The notes under the pieces: model-generated | Databases searched by the model: none | Told to the model about the DNA's origin: nothing | The model's input: the letters and a program-made list of their open reading frames with translations, nothing else | Shown here: positions 27,076 to 36,469 of the stretch, one piece after another | How positions within the stretch are numbered: the first letter of the stretch is position 1 | How the letters are laid out: every line of letters starts with the position of its first letter | Program-made: the position numbers and the translations under genes | From: Actinomycetota bacterium | GTDB lineage: Bacteria; Actinomycetota; Acidimicrobiia; Acidimicrobiales; Ilumatobacteraceae | Assembly (NCBI GenBank): GCA_017853685.1 | Contig: JAFMJD010000004.1 | Span: 1-41,026 of the forward strand | Reading direction: 5' to 3' | DNA length: 41,026 nt

Positions 27076-27987
27076 TCAGTCGCCTTGGGTCATGGCGTCC
27101 ATCGCGCGCCGCAACTGATCGAGCATCTCTGCGCGCGGTGGCATGCCCGGCATCTGCTGGGGCGGTTCGGGATCGAGGCGTTCGGAGATCCGACCCCATC
27201 GCGCGATCGCCAGATCGAGGAAGTCTTGGTGCGGGAAGATCCAGAATCGATCCTGTTCCACGGCATCGACCACCATGTCGGCAACTGCAGCAGGAGTCAT
27301 GCCTTCGTCGATGGCGCGCCGTGCATGGTCACGCATGAGGTTGAGCGCAGGATCTACTTCGGGCTTGTTGCCGAGTTCGCTCGGCCAGTTGCGATCCGAG
27401 TCGATGATGCCGGTGCGCACCCACCCGGGGCACAACACGCTGACGCCCACCGGCAGTCCGGCCTCGCGCATTGCTGAGAACAGGTTGTCGGTGACGGCCA
27501 CGACTGCGTGCTTGGTGGCGTCGTACGGCGGCGAGAACCCGGTCATCAGACCGGCGATCGATGCGGTGTTCACGATGTAGCCGCCGCCACCCATCACCAG
27601 ATGCGGCAGGAATGTGCGCACGCCGTGGACCACACCCCAGAAGTTCACGCCCACGACCCACTCCCACGCCGCGAGCGGGCCGGTCCACGGATCGCCCGAG
27701 ACACCACCCACGCCGGCGTTGTTGCACACCACGTGCACACCGCCGAATCGTTCGATGGTGGCCGTGGCGAGCGCCTCCACCTGCTCGACCTTGCTCACAT
27801 CGGTGCGAACGGTGAGCGTCTCGACCCCGAGCGCAGCAATCTTGCGCTCGGCAGTTGCGAGTGCGTCGTCCTGCACATCGGCGAGCACGATGTTGAGTCC
27901 CTGCCGGGCAAAGGCCTCGGCGAGAGCGAACCCGATCCCGCTGGCTGCGCCGGTGATGACTGCTACTTGTCCCCTCACAAGTTTCAT
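27076..27987 (-). CDS. SDR family oxidoreductase
   Basis: GQVAVITGAASGIGFALAEAFA, NNAGVGG, YDATKHAV, PGWVRTGI. Confidence 0.93.
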   Translation of the reverse strand: MKLVRGQVAVITGAASGIGFALAEAFARQGLNIVLADVQDDALATAERKIAALGVETLTVRTDVSKVEQVEALATATIERFGGVHVVCNNAGVGGVSGDPWTGPLAAWEWVVGVNFWGVVHGVRTFLPHLVMGGGGYIVNTASIAGLMTGFSPPYDATKHAVVAVTDNLFSAMREAGLPVGVSVLCPGWVRTGIIDSDRNWPSELGNKPEVDPALNLMRDHARRAIDEGMTPAAVADMVVDAVEQDRFWIFPHQDFLDLAIARWGRISERLDPEPPQQMPGMPPRAEMLDQLRRAMDAMTQGD

Positions 27988-28017
27988 GTGGCGGACACTA
28001 GAGCCAAACTGCTGGGC

Positions 28018-29052
28018 GTGAGTCGGCTGACCTTCGAAGCAGAGATCTCCCCGGGTATGTCGAGCCGTGAGGTCGTGGACCTCGCGCGGCTCGCCGAGCA
28101 GGCCGGCTTCGACCGTCTGGGCATCAGCGACGTGGTGTTCTGGCCCGACTGTTTCGTACTGCTCGGACTCGTTGCCCGTGAGACCACTCGCATCCAACTG
28201 GGACCGATGGTCACCAATCCGTACTCGCGGCATCCTGCGGTGATGGCGGGCATCATGGCCACGCTCCAGGACGCAAGCGAGGGCCGGGCGTTCCTCGGTA
28301 TCGGTGTGGGTGCCGGACTCGAGGCCGTGGGGGCCACGTATCCGCGGCCCGTCGCCCACCTGCGCGAGGCCATCACCGCGATCCGCGGTCTGCTGGCCGG
28401 AGACGAGGTGGATCTGCACGGTTCCACGCTCACCGTTGCTCGCTCCCGCATGGTGGGGCCGGTGTCTCCGGTGCCGGTGTCCATCGGCAGTCGGAGCGCG
28501 CAGGTGATGCGTCTGGCCGGCGAGATCGCCGATACCGCGCTGGTGGGTGGCCGCTTCCTGTCGGCGGCAGTGGCCGATCAGTACCGGCAGTGGATCGCCG
28601 AGGGCGAACAGCGCGGTGGACGTGCTCCGGGCACGGTGGAGGTAGCGCCACGGTTGACCCTGTGCGTTTCGAGCGATGGCGCGCTCGCACGCCGCAGCGT
28701 GAAGCGATACGTGGCCCACTACGTGGACATCATTCGCCCAGCCGAACTCGACCTGGACCCGGCGTGGCTCGAGCGGGTTCGTGCGGCGCTCGGGCGCTCG
28801 TCGGGTTGGTACTTCGACCTGGACCGCTACGACGATCCCGAGATCGATGCGCTCATCAGCGACGACCTCGTGCGCCATTTCGCCGTGGCGGGCACACCTG
28901 CGGAGTGTGTGGACCTCGCCCGGGAGGCGCTCGGACTGGGCTTCACCTCGGCCAGTTTCAACCTTGCTGCACCGGTACGGGCCTCGCTGTACCACGGTCT
29001 ACGCGAGACGCTCGAGGGCTCGGCTGAGGTGGTTTCGGCCCTCCGGAGTTGA
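28018..29052 (+). CDS. LLM class (luciferase-like, flavin/F420) oxidoreductase
   Basis: SSREVVDLARLAEQAGFDRLGISDVVFWPDCFVLLGLVARETTRIQLGPMVTNPYSRHPAVMA...GRAFLGIGVGAG. Confidence 0.9.
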   Translation: MSRLTFEAEISPGMSSREVVDLARLAEQAGFDRLGISDVVFWPDCFVLLGLVARETTRIQLGPMVTNPYSRHPAVMAGIMATLQDASEGRAFLGIGVGAGLEAVGATYPRPVAHLREAITAIRGLLAGDEVDLHGSTLTVARSRMVGPVSPVPVSIGSRSAQVMRLAGEIADTALVGGRFLSAAVADQYRQWIAEGEQRGGRAPGTVEVAPRLTLCVSSDGALARRSVKRYVAHYVDIIRPAELDLDPAWLERVRAALGRSSGWYFDLDRYDDPEIDALISDDLVRHFAVAGTPAECVDLAREALGLGFTSASFNLAAPVRASLYHGLRETLEGSAEVVSALRS

Positions 29053-29124
29053 CCCTTTCGCCCATCGCCCACCATGCCGTTCGCGCCCTCGGACCGGGTG
29101 GAGGAGGCTCGGGGCCAGCGCGCT

Positions 29125-29137
29125 ATGGTCTGACCAT
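29125..29137. promoter_or_regulatory. FadR/GntR-type operator ATGGTCTGACCAT (TGGTnnnACCA)
   Basis: Perfect palindrome (6-bp arms, 1-nt centre) overlapping a TATGGT -10-like hexamer, 70 bp upstream of the GntR start. Confidence 0.78.
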
Positions 29138-29206
29138 CAGTCCAACGAACCATTTCCCCGTTCCTCGGATGCCCTTCGTCCGGGTTCTCCAGCGGAGCGC
29201 TCGCTG

Positions 29207-29923
29207 ATGGCCCAGCCCACCACGCTCCACGCCTTCGAGCCGGTCGAACGTCGCACCGTCTCGGCCGAGATCCGAGAGCGACTCCTCGACGCAGTGCGTT
29301 CGGGCCAGATGCTCCCCGGGGAAGCAGTTCCCTCGGAACGGAGTCTGTGCGAGCAGTTCGGGGTGGCACGTACCTCGGTGCGCGAAGCCATTCAGGGTCT
29401 CATCAGTGCCGGCGTGCTGGAGCGACGGGGCAACCGCACACAGGTCGCCGAGCGTGTTCCGGCCCTGCGTCTCGATGGTGACGACCGGAAGGCGATGGTT
29501 CGCCAGTTGTTCGAGGTGCGTCGAATCCTGGAACCACAGATGGCCGGATTGGCTGCAGAGCGCGCCACCGACACCGAGCGTCAGCGCATCGATGAGCTCG
29601 CGCGCCGCGTCACCAAGCATCTGGACGAATTCCGTGTGGTCGACCGGGAGTTCCACGCGTCCATCGCGCATGCCTGCGGCAATGACGTGCTGAACGAACT
29701 GCACGCCAAGGCCCTCGCTGCGCTGTTCGGTTCGGGCGAGTTCTCGTCGCTGCTCTACGCAGAGCCGAACCGCAGCGAAGTTGCGGAGATCATCCGGTCA
29801 GCTACCGAGGCGCACCGGGCGATCGCACAAGGAATCGTCACCGCTGATCCCGCCGCAACGATCGCGGCGGTGCAGTGCCACCTCAATGATGTCGAAAAGC
29901 GAATGATCGAACGCTTGGTGTGA
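29207..29923 (+). CDS. GntR/FadR-family (FCD) transcriptional regulator
   Basis: LLDAVRSGQMLPGEAVPSERSLCEQFGVARTSVREAIQGLISAGVLERRGNRTQV wHTH, then FCD-like effector domain; ATG at 29207. Confidence 0.95.
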   Translation: MAQPTTLHAFEPVERRTVSAEIRERLLDAVRSGQMLPGEAVPSERSLCEQFGVARTSVREAIQGLISAGVLERRGNRTQVAERVPALRLDGDDRKAMVRQLFEVRRILEPQMAGLAAERATDTERQRIDELARRVTKHLDEFRVVDREFHASIAHACGNDVLNELHAKALAALFGSGEFSSLLYAEPNRSEVAEIIRSATEAHRAIAQGIVTADPAATIAAVQCHLNDVEKRMIERLV

Positions 29924-30333
29924 TCACCGGCGTGGATGGGCAGGAGACCATGAACCTCACCAACCAGTACTGCTACTTCTACGAGGATGCGGCGTTCAAG
30001 GAGACCGATCGCCCGGGTTTCCGTCGACGCGTCATCACCGGCGACGGTCTGCAGTTGTGCTTCTGGCGCATCGCCGGTGGCGCGAAGGGCTCGTACTTGC
30101 ATCGGCACGCCACCGAGGAGCAGTTGGGCATCATCGTGCGCGGCGCGCTCGACTTCCGCATCTCCGACGATCCGGAGAACACCGAGCGCATCGTCCTCAA
30201 AGAGGGCGAGGTGTACCTCGCTCCGAAGAACGTGTGGCACGGCGACAGTCTGTTCATCGGCGACGATGAACTCGACGAGTGCTGGATCCTCGACGTGTTC
30301 GCCCCGCCGCGAGAGGACCTGAAGAATGGCTGA
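29920..30333 (+). CDS. Small cupin-domain protein
   Basis: YLHRHATEEQLGIIVRGALDF...LKEGEVYLAPKNVWHGD; GTGA overlap with gntR (ATG at 29950 also possible). Confidence 0.85.
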   Translation: MITGVDGQETMNLTNQYCYFYEDAAFKETDRPGFRRRVITGDGLQLCFWRIAGGAKGSYLHRHATEEQLGIIVRGALDFRISDDPENTERIVLKEGEVYLAPKNVWHGDSLFIGDDELDECWILDVFAPPREDLKNG

Positions 30334-32425
30334 GCGCACCAATGCCACAGCGCCCGATTGGCGCCTCGCTGTCGATATCGGCGGCACGTTCACCGACGTG
30401 GTGCTGCTCGATGCAGCATCGGGGCGCGTCGTGGTGGACAAGACGCTCACCACACCTGCCGCTCCGCTCGAGGGAGTGCGCACCGGTGTGCGCCAACTGC
30501 TCGCGAAGGCCGGAGTACGTCCGTCCGACATCGCTGCACCCATCGTGCACGCCACCACGCTCATCACCAACGCACTCATCGAGGGCAAGATCGGACGCGC
30601 GGGAATCGTCACCACTGCCGGTTTCGGTGACACCCTGCTGATCCGCGATGAGCACCGCTACGACATGTACGACCTGCAGATCGAGTTCCCCGCCCCGCCG
30701 GTACCTCGTGATCGCATTGTCGAGATCGCCGAGCGCACTGCGCCCGGTGGCGTGCAGGAACAACCATCGGCCGCAGATCTCGCACAGGTAGCCGCACAGC
30801 TGCGGGCCGCGAAGGTCGAAGCGGTGGGCGTGTGTCTCATCAACAGTTATGCCGATCCCACCAACGAGCGTGTGGTGGGCGACTATCTCCGCAAGGAACT
30901 CGGTGTGCCGGTGTGCATCAGTTCCGAGATCTCCCCCCAGATCCGCGAATACCCACGCATGATCACCACCGCGTGCAATGCGGCAACGATGCCGGTGATC
31001 GGCCCATACCTGGACGAGTTGCAGAAGTGGCTCGCAGCCGAGGGGTTCGGCGGATCGGTGCTGATGATGCTGTCGAACGGCGGCGTGGTGGCCGCTGACG
31101 ATGCTGCCCGAGCGCCCATTCGTCTGGTGGAGAGTGGGCCCGCAGCAGGTGCGCTTGCGGGTTCGTGGTTCGCTCGCCGTCTCGGCGAGGACCGCCTGCT
31201 CTGCTTCGACATGGGCGGTACGACTGCGAAGTCGTGCCTCATCGAACATGGCGAACCCGAACTCACCAACACCTTCGAGGTCGCGCGTATCTATCGCTTC
31301 AAGAAGGGCTCGGGATTCCCGGTGTCTGTTCCCTCGGTCGATCTCGTGGAGATCGGCGCAGGCGGTGGGAGCCTGGCGCGCGTGGATGACCTCGGCCTCT
31401 TGAAGGTCGGCCCGGAATCGGCGGGAGCCGACCCCGGACCTGCGTGCTACGGACGCGGTGGTCGTCGTCCTGCGGTCACCGATGCCGATCTGTTCCTCGG
31501 AAATCTGGATGCAGGCTTCTTCCTCGGCGGCGACATGCCGCTCGATCTCGTGGCCTGCGAATCGGCGTTGCAGTCGGTCGCATCGCAGTTGGGTCTGCCC
31601 GTGGGCGACACTGCGGCCGGTATCCACGAACTGGTGAACCAGAACATGGCGGCTTCGTCACGTATGCACGCGGTCGAGATGGGCACCGATCTGCGTGGTG
31701 TCCCGGTGCTTGCGTTCGGCGGCGCTGGTCCCGTGCATGCATGCGGTGTGGCCGAGTTGCTCGAGTCACCGCGGGTGGTCTTCCCGGTGAACGCGAGCGT
31801 GCTCTCGGCGTTCGGCACATTGGTCACGCCGGTTCGTATCGATCTGGCCCGGTCGTGGGTGCGACCCATCGCGTCGATCGATCCCGCCGCACGCGAACGA
31901 CTGCTGGACGAGCTCCGTGACGAGGGCCGCCGTGTGCTTGCGGCCGCTGGCGTGGATCCCGCACAGATCCGCTTCCGCTACGGACTCGACACCCGGTACC
32001 TCGGTCAGGGCAACGAGATCACCATCTGGCTCGGCGAGGGACCCACGTGGCCCGTCGACGACGCCGAGGTCCTCAGCGCCTTCGAGCGTGATTACCGCAA
32101 GGTCTACGGACTCACGATTCCCGATGTGGGCATCGAGGCGGTCACCTGGCGTCTGTCGGCGTACGCCGCAGCGAATCCGGTGGAGCCGGTTGCCAATGTG
32201 GGCACCGCTCACGGGACACCGCACCGGTTCCGTCTCGTTCGCTTCGACCGCGGTTCCAGTCCGGTCGACACGCCCGTGTACCGCCGGGAGACACTCGGGG
32301 TGGGCCAGACCTTCGATGGACCCTGCATCGTCGAAGAACGCGAGACCACCGCAGTCATTCGCCCCGGCTGGACGGTCACCGTTGCAGCCGACGGCTCGCT
32401 CATCGCAGATCGGAGGAAGTCCTGA
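30326..32425 (+). CDS. Hydantoinase/oxoprolinase family subunit A (HyuA-type)
   Basis: LAVDIGGTFTDVVLLD, HATTLITNALIEGK, LCFDMGGTTAKSCLI, FGGAGPVHACGVAE. Confidence 0.95.
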   Translation: MAERTNATAPDWRLAVDIGGTFTDVVLLDAASGRVVVDKTLTTPAAPLEGVRTGVRQLLAKAGVRPSDIAAPIVHATTLITNALIEGKIGRAGIVTTAGFGDTLLIRDEHRYDMYDLQIEFPAPPVPRDRIVEIAERTAPGGVQEQPSAADLAQVAAQLRAAKVEAVGVCLINSYADPTNERVVGDYLRKELGVPVCISSEISPQIREYPRMITTACNAATMPVIGPYLDELQKWLAAEGFGGSVLMMLSNGGVVAADDAARAPIRLVESGPAAGALAGSWFARRLGEDRLLCFDMGGTTAKSCLIEHGEPELTNTFEVARIYRFKKGSGFPVSVPSVDLVEIGAGGGSLARVDDLGLLKVGPESAGADPGPACYGRGGRRPAVTDADLFLGNLDAGFFLGGDMPLDLVACESALQSVASQLGLPVGDTAAGIHELVNQNMAASSRMHAVEMGTDLRGVPVLAFGGAGPVHACGVAELLESPRVVFPVNASVLSAFGTLVTPVRIDLARSWVRPIASIDPAARERLLDELRDEGRRVLAAAGVDPAQIRFRYGLDTRYLGQGNEITIWLGEGPTWPVDDAEVLSAFERDYRKVYGLTIPDVGIEAVTWRLSAYAAANPVEPVANVGTAHGTPHRFRLVRFDRGSSPVDTPVYRRETLGVGQTFDGPCIVEERETTAVIRPGWTVTVAADGSLIADRRKS

Positions 32426-34005
32426 TGGCTCGTACGTTCGACTCCATCGAGCTCGAGGTCCTGTGGCAATCGCTCATCGCCACGGTGAACGAGCAGGCGC
32501 GAGCGCTGCAGCGTGCGGCGTTCTCGCCCATCGTGCGTGAGGCCGGCGACCTCGCAAACGCAGTGTTCGATCGGCGCGGTCGCATGGTGGCTCAGGCGGT
32601 CACGGGAACGCCGGGACACATCAACTCCCTCGCCCGGGCTGCGAGTGCCATCCTCGCCGAGTACCCGCCCGATTCGCTGTCGGAAGGTGACGTTCTCATC
32701 ACCAACGATCCGTACAAGACCGCGGGCCAGTTGTTGGACGTGACGGTGTTGTATCCGGTGTTCCGCAACGGACGGGTGATCGCGTTCTTCGGCTCCACCA
32801 TCCACCACACCGATGTCGGCGGCTATGGCATCGGCGCAGGGGCGCGTGACGTGTTCGAGGAGGGACTGTGGATCCCGATCTGTCGGCTGATGGTGCGCGG
32901 CGAGCGCAATCCCGACGTGTGGAAGTTCATCCTGTCGAACGTGCGCCAACCCGACCACATGGCCGGCGACCTGCACGCTCAGATGGCTTCCGGTGAGGTG
33001 GGAGCGCAACGACTCCGCAGTCTGTGCGACACCCATCACCTCGACGACATCGAGGATCTCGCCGACGAGATCATCACCCGGTCCGAGGCGGCCACGCGCG
33101 CCAGCATCCGTCAGTTGCCGGCGGGCACCTATCGGGCGAGCGCGATCTTGGACCTTGCCGACGGCAGCACGATCGACATCGTGTGCGCGGTCACGGTGGA
33201 TCCCGACAAGGGCGAGATCCTCGTGGATTACGCCGGTTCCTCGGGGGCCAGTCCGTACGGCATCAACGTGGTGAAGAACTACACCCACGCCTACACCACC
33301 TTCACGGTTCGCTCGGTGCTCAACCCGGACCTCCCGAACAACCACGGCAGCCTCGAGCCGATCCGCGTCGAGGCACCCGTCGGATCGATCGTGAACGCAG
33401 TGTCGCCGCAGCCGTGCACGGCGCGTCACGTGGTGGGCATGTTCCTGCCGAATGCTCTGCTCAAGGCGCTCGCCCAGATCCGACCCGACCAAGCGATGGC
33501 CGAGGGGTCGGGAGCCGTCTGGACGATGCAGGTGAGTGGCAACCACGACGACGGCCGCCCCTTCATCACGGCGATGTTCACCTATGCAGGTGGTGTGGGT
33601 GCGCGTGCCGCCAAGCCGGGGCTCAATGCGTGCTCGTACCCCACGGGCGTCGCAGCGGTGCCGATCGAGGTGGTGGAGGCCTCTGCCCCGATCCGCTTCA
33701 CGCGCAAGGCTCTGCGACCCGGCTCGGGTGGGATCGGTGCCCAGACCGGCGGACTCGGCCAGACCATCGAGTTCACGGTGGACACCACACGCGCATGGCA
33801 GCTCAATGCGGTCACGTCGCGTCTGCAGGAGCCGCCGCAGGGCATCTTCGGTGGCGAGGCAGGTGAAGCCGGTTCGTTCACCGTGAACGGTGAGCCGGTG
33901 CGCACCCAGGCCCGCGTCACCCTCAAGCCCGGTGATGTCGTGCGTCTGGACCTCCCTGGCGGTGGCGGCTACGGCGAACCCGCAACCGGAGCCGCAGCAT
34001 CATGA
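32425..34005 (+). CDS. Hydantoinase/oxoprolinase family subunit B (HyuB-type)
   Basis: SIELEVLWQSLIATVNEQARALQRAAFSPIVREAGDLANAVFDRRG, GDVLITNDPYKT; TGATG overlap with subunit A. Confidence 0.95.
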   Translation: MARTFDSIELEVLWQSLIATVNEQARALQRAAFSPIVREAGDLANAVFDRRGRMVAQAVTGTPGHINSLARAASAILAEYPPDSLSEGDVLITNDPYKTAGQLLDVTVLYPVFRNGRVIAFFGSTIHHTDVGGYGIGAGARDVFEEGLWIPICRLMVRGERNPDVWKFILSNVRQPDHMAGDLHAQMASGEVGAQRLRSLCDTHHLDDIEDLADEIITRSEAATRASIRQLPAGTYRASAILDLADGSTIDIVCAVTVDPDKGEILVDYAGSSGASPYGINVVKNYTHAYTTFTVRSVLNPDLPNNHGSLEPIRVEAPVGSIVNAVSPQPCTARHVVGMFLPNALLKALAQIRPDQAMAEGSGAVWTMQVSGNHDDGRPFITAMFTYAGGVGARAAKPGLNACSYPTGVAAVPIEVVEASAPIRFTRKALRPGSGGIGAQTGGLGQTIEFTVDTTRAWQLNAVTSRLQEPPQGIFGGEAGEAGSFTVNGEPVRTQARVTLKPGDVVRLDLPGGGGYGEPATGAAAS

Positions 34006-34045
34006 CCACCCACGCATCACGGACCAATGAGAGAAAGGCCCAGTC

Positions 34046-35248
34046 GTGACGATCCTCACCGACGAACTGCTCGCCAGTTTCGACACCTCGATCACCGATG
34101 TGAGCACTGCAGAGACGCTTCCCCCGGTGATCTACACGAGTGACGAGTTCCTCGAGTTCGAGAAGCGGTCACTGTTCGACCACGAGTGGCTCTGCGTGGG
34201 TCGGGCGAGTCGCATCCCGAACAGTGGCGACTACTTCCAGACACGGATGAACGATGAGGAGATCATCGTGGCCCGTGGGACCGATGGCGCCATCCGGGCG
34301 TTCTCGGCCATCTGCCAGCACCGTGGGATGCAGTTGGTGGAGGGCGAGGGGAATTGCAAGCACTTCGTGTGTCCGTACCACATGTGGACCTACGGACTCG
34401 ACGGCCGACTCATCGCCACGCCGGCGATGGACCGGACCAAAGACTTCGACAAGAAGCGCTTCCCGCTTCCCAACATCAAGGTCGAACTCTGGCAGGGGTT
34501 CATCTTCATCAACTTCGATGCGAACGCCGCTCCGCTTGCGCCCACGCTGTCGCGTTACGAACCGTTCCTCACCAACTACGACCTCGAGAACACCGTGTGC
34601 CCGGGCACCTTCACGCTCACGGACATGCCGTGGAACTGGAAGGTGATGTTCGAGAACTTCAACGACGGGTATCACGCCAACAAACTGCACCACACCATCC
34701 AGGACTTCTGCCCGAGTGAACTGGCAGCGTTTCCGGTGCCGTGGGACGACGCCTCCAACGTGGTGTTCCGCACCAACGGATACATCCACATCGACGGCGG
34801 CTTCAATGCCACTACCAAGGCACTCATGCCCATCTTCCCGGGTCTCACCGAGGAGGAGCGCTGGCGCAGCACGTTTGCGCTGATGCCTCCCACGCTGTGT
34901 TTCGGCACTGCTCCCGACCAGGCGTTCTTCTTCATCATCCGTCCGAAGACACCGCACACCATCGACGTGGAGATCGGCTACCTCTTCCATCCGACGGCGC
35001 TCGAGCACCCGATGTTCGACCACCTGTTGAAGATGAGCGACGCCGGGGTGCAGGTGTTCGTGGCGCAGGATCAAGACGCCACCACCAAGGTGCAGCGCGG
35101 CATGCGTTCGCGCTTTGCGGCTCGCGGTCGCTACTCATGGCAGGAAGAGAGCCACGTGCAGTTCAACCGCTGGCTCATCCAGCGCTACCGCCGCCACTGG
35201 CCCTCGGCACGGCGACCCCTCACACTCGTCGAGGATCGCTCGGCCTGA
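34046..35248 (+). CDS. Rieske [2Fe-2S] aromatic-ring-hydroxylating oxygenase, large subunit
   Basis: CQHRGMQLVEGEGNCKHFVCPYHMW; NFNDGYHANKLHH; DQDATTKVQRG. Confidence 0.95.
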   Translation: MTILTDELLASFDTSITDVSTAETLPPVIYTSDEFLEFEKRSLFDHEWLCVGRASRIPNSGDYFQTRMNDEEIIVARGTDGAIRAFSAICQHRGMQLVEGEGNCKHFVCPYHMWTYGLDGRLIATPAMDRTKDFDKKRFPLPNIKVELWQGFIFINFDANAAPLAPTLSRYEPFLTNYDLENTVCPGTFTLTDMPWNWKVMFENFNDGYHANKLHHTIQDFCPSELAAFPVPWDDASNVVFRTNGYIHIDGGFNATTKALMPIFPGLTEEERWRSTFALMPPTLCFGTAPDQAFFFIIRPKTPHTIDVEIGYLFHPTALEHPMFDHLLKMSDAGVQVFVAQDQDATTKVQRGMRSRFAARGRYSWQEESHVQFNRWLIQRYRRHWPSARRPLTLVEDRSA

Positions 35249-36469
35249 TCACCCGATCGGCGCCAAGCGCCCGGCTCGCACGAGCACGCCGAGCTCGGTG
35301 CGGACAACGTGATAGGGGCACTCCCACGGGCCGATCGCAAGGCCACCGGGCACGCGTCGTCGATCGTCGTCGAGTGCGCGCGCCCAGTCGCCCGGGCCAT
35401 CGGACACGAAGTGCGTGTCGATGAGCAGCCACAGGCGTTGGGCTGCGTCTGCTGCCCGTTCGTCTCCCTGAGCAGCAGCCCAGCAGAATCCGGCGAGCCC
35501 CTCTGCCTGAGCCCACCACGTGAGGGCCTGTCGTTGTTGCTCGGTTCCGACGAGCGCGAGTACTCCACCATCTCGGTCGAGTCCGCGAGACAGTGCCCCC
35601 GAAACCAACCCTCGCCCGATGTCGCGCCAGGTGGCGTGCAGCGCAGGATCGTTCACGAGCCCCGCAGCGTCGTGGAGGAGCCATGCCGCCTCGAGGTCGT
35701 GTCCGGGGGAGGTGACGGTGGGGTCACCGAGCGGTCGCCATCGGCTGTCGAACCACTGATGCATCCCATGGCCGCCGACGTGCAGCGCGTGCTCGGCGAG
35801 CAGGGCGAGGTGGTCGCCCAGGAGTTGGCGCGCGTCATCCCCGAGATCGGCACGCACCGAATTCGCGAGCGCCTCCACGATGTGAATGAGCGTGTTCGTG
35901 GACACCCGAGCGGTCTCATCGTCGGCTCGTCCGAGACACTGCCCCGTCACGGGCACCCATTTCTCGTCGGCGCACTCGATGAGTCCTCCCCGACCGTCGA
36001 GGAGTCCTGCGGTGACGGCCGAGAGCAACGAGCGTGCGGCGTCCCACCAACGGAGGTTCCGGGTCGCGAGGTGCATTTCGGTGAATGCATAGATCGCAAA
36101 GGCCTGCGCATACATGTGCTTGTGTCGCCTGAGGGGTCGACGTCTGGCATCGATCGACCAGTACACGCCGCCGTGCTGGCTATCGACGTGGCGCTCGAGC
36201 AGTTCGGTGGCTGCGCGCTCGGCGAGGGCGAGCGCGCTGCGGTCTCCCGTATGTCGATAGATCGAGGCGAAGGCCCACGTGACCCGAGCGGTCAACACGG
36301 TGCTCTTGGGCGCGTGGCGTCGAACGCTGCCGTCTTCCCCCACGGCGCCGCGCAGTCGGTGGCGACGATGGGGAATCGTGTTCAACCAGAACGGCGCGAC
36401 CCGGTCGAACAGGTCGATCCACACGCGATCGGCGATCGCTACTTCGACGCGATTCGTGTCGCCGATCAC
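35249..36469 (-). CDS. AGE family epimerase/isomerase (N-acylglucosamine 2-epimerase-like)
   Basis: GHDLEAAWLLHDAAGL, ALTWWAQAEGLAGF, YAQAFAIYAFTEMH; GTGA overlap with the upstream amidohydrolase stop favours start 36469 over 36490. Confidence 0.85.
   Translation of the reverse strand: MIGDTNRVEVAIADRVWIDLFDRVAPFWLNTIPHRRHRLRGAVGEDGSVRRHAPKSTVLTARVTWAFASIYRHTGDRSALALAERAATELLERHVDSQHGGVYWSIDARRRPLRRHKHMYAQAFAIYAFTEMHLATRNLRWWDAARSLLSAVTAGLLDGRGGLIECADEKWVPVTGQCLGRADDETARVSTNTLIHIVEALANSVRADLGDDARQLLGDHLALLAEHALHVGGHGMHQWFDSRWRPLGDPTVTSPGHDLEAAWLLHDAAGLVNDPALHATWRDIGRGLVSGALSRGLDRDGGVLALVGTEQQRQALTWWAQAEGLAGFCWAAAQGDERAADAAQRLWLLIDTHFVSDGPGDWARALDDDRRRVPGGLAIGPWECPYHVVRTELGVLVRAGRLAPIG

Noticed and set aside
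28781-29206. N-terminal 142-residue extension of the GntR ORF
   Set aside because: Overlaps the LLM oxidoreductase out of frame; ATG at 29207 sits properly before the wHTH and after the operator.
30254-33546. Minus-strand ORFs of 457 and 445 aa opposite hyuA/hyuB
   Set aside because: Antisense low-complexity translations; HyuA/HyuB motifs are unambiguous on the plus strand.
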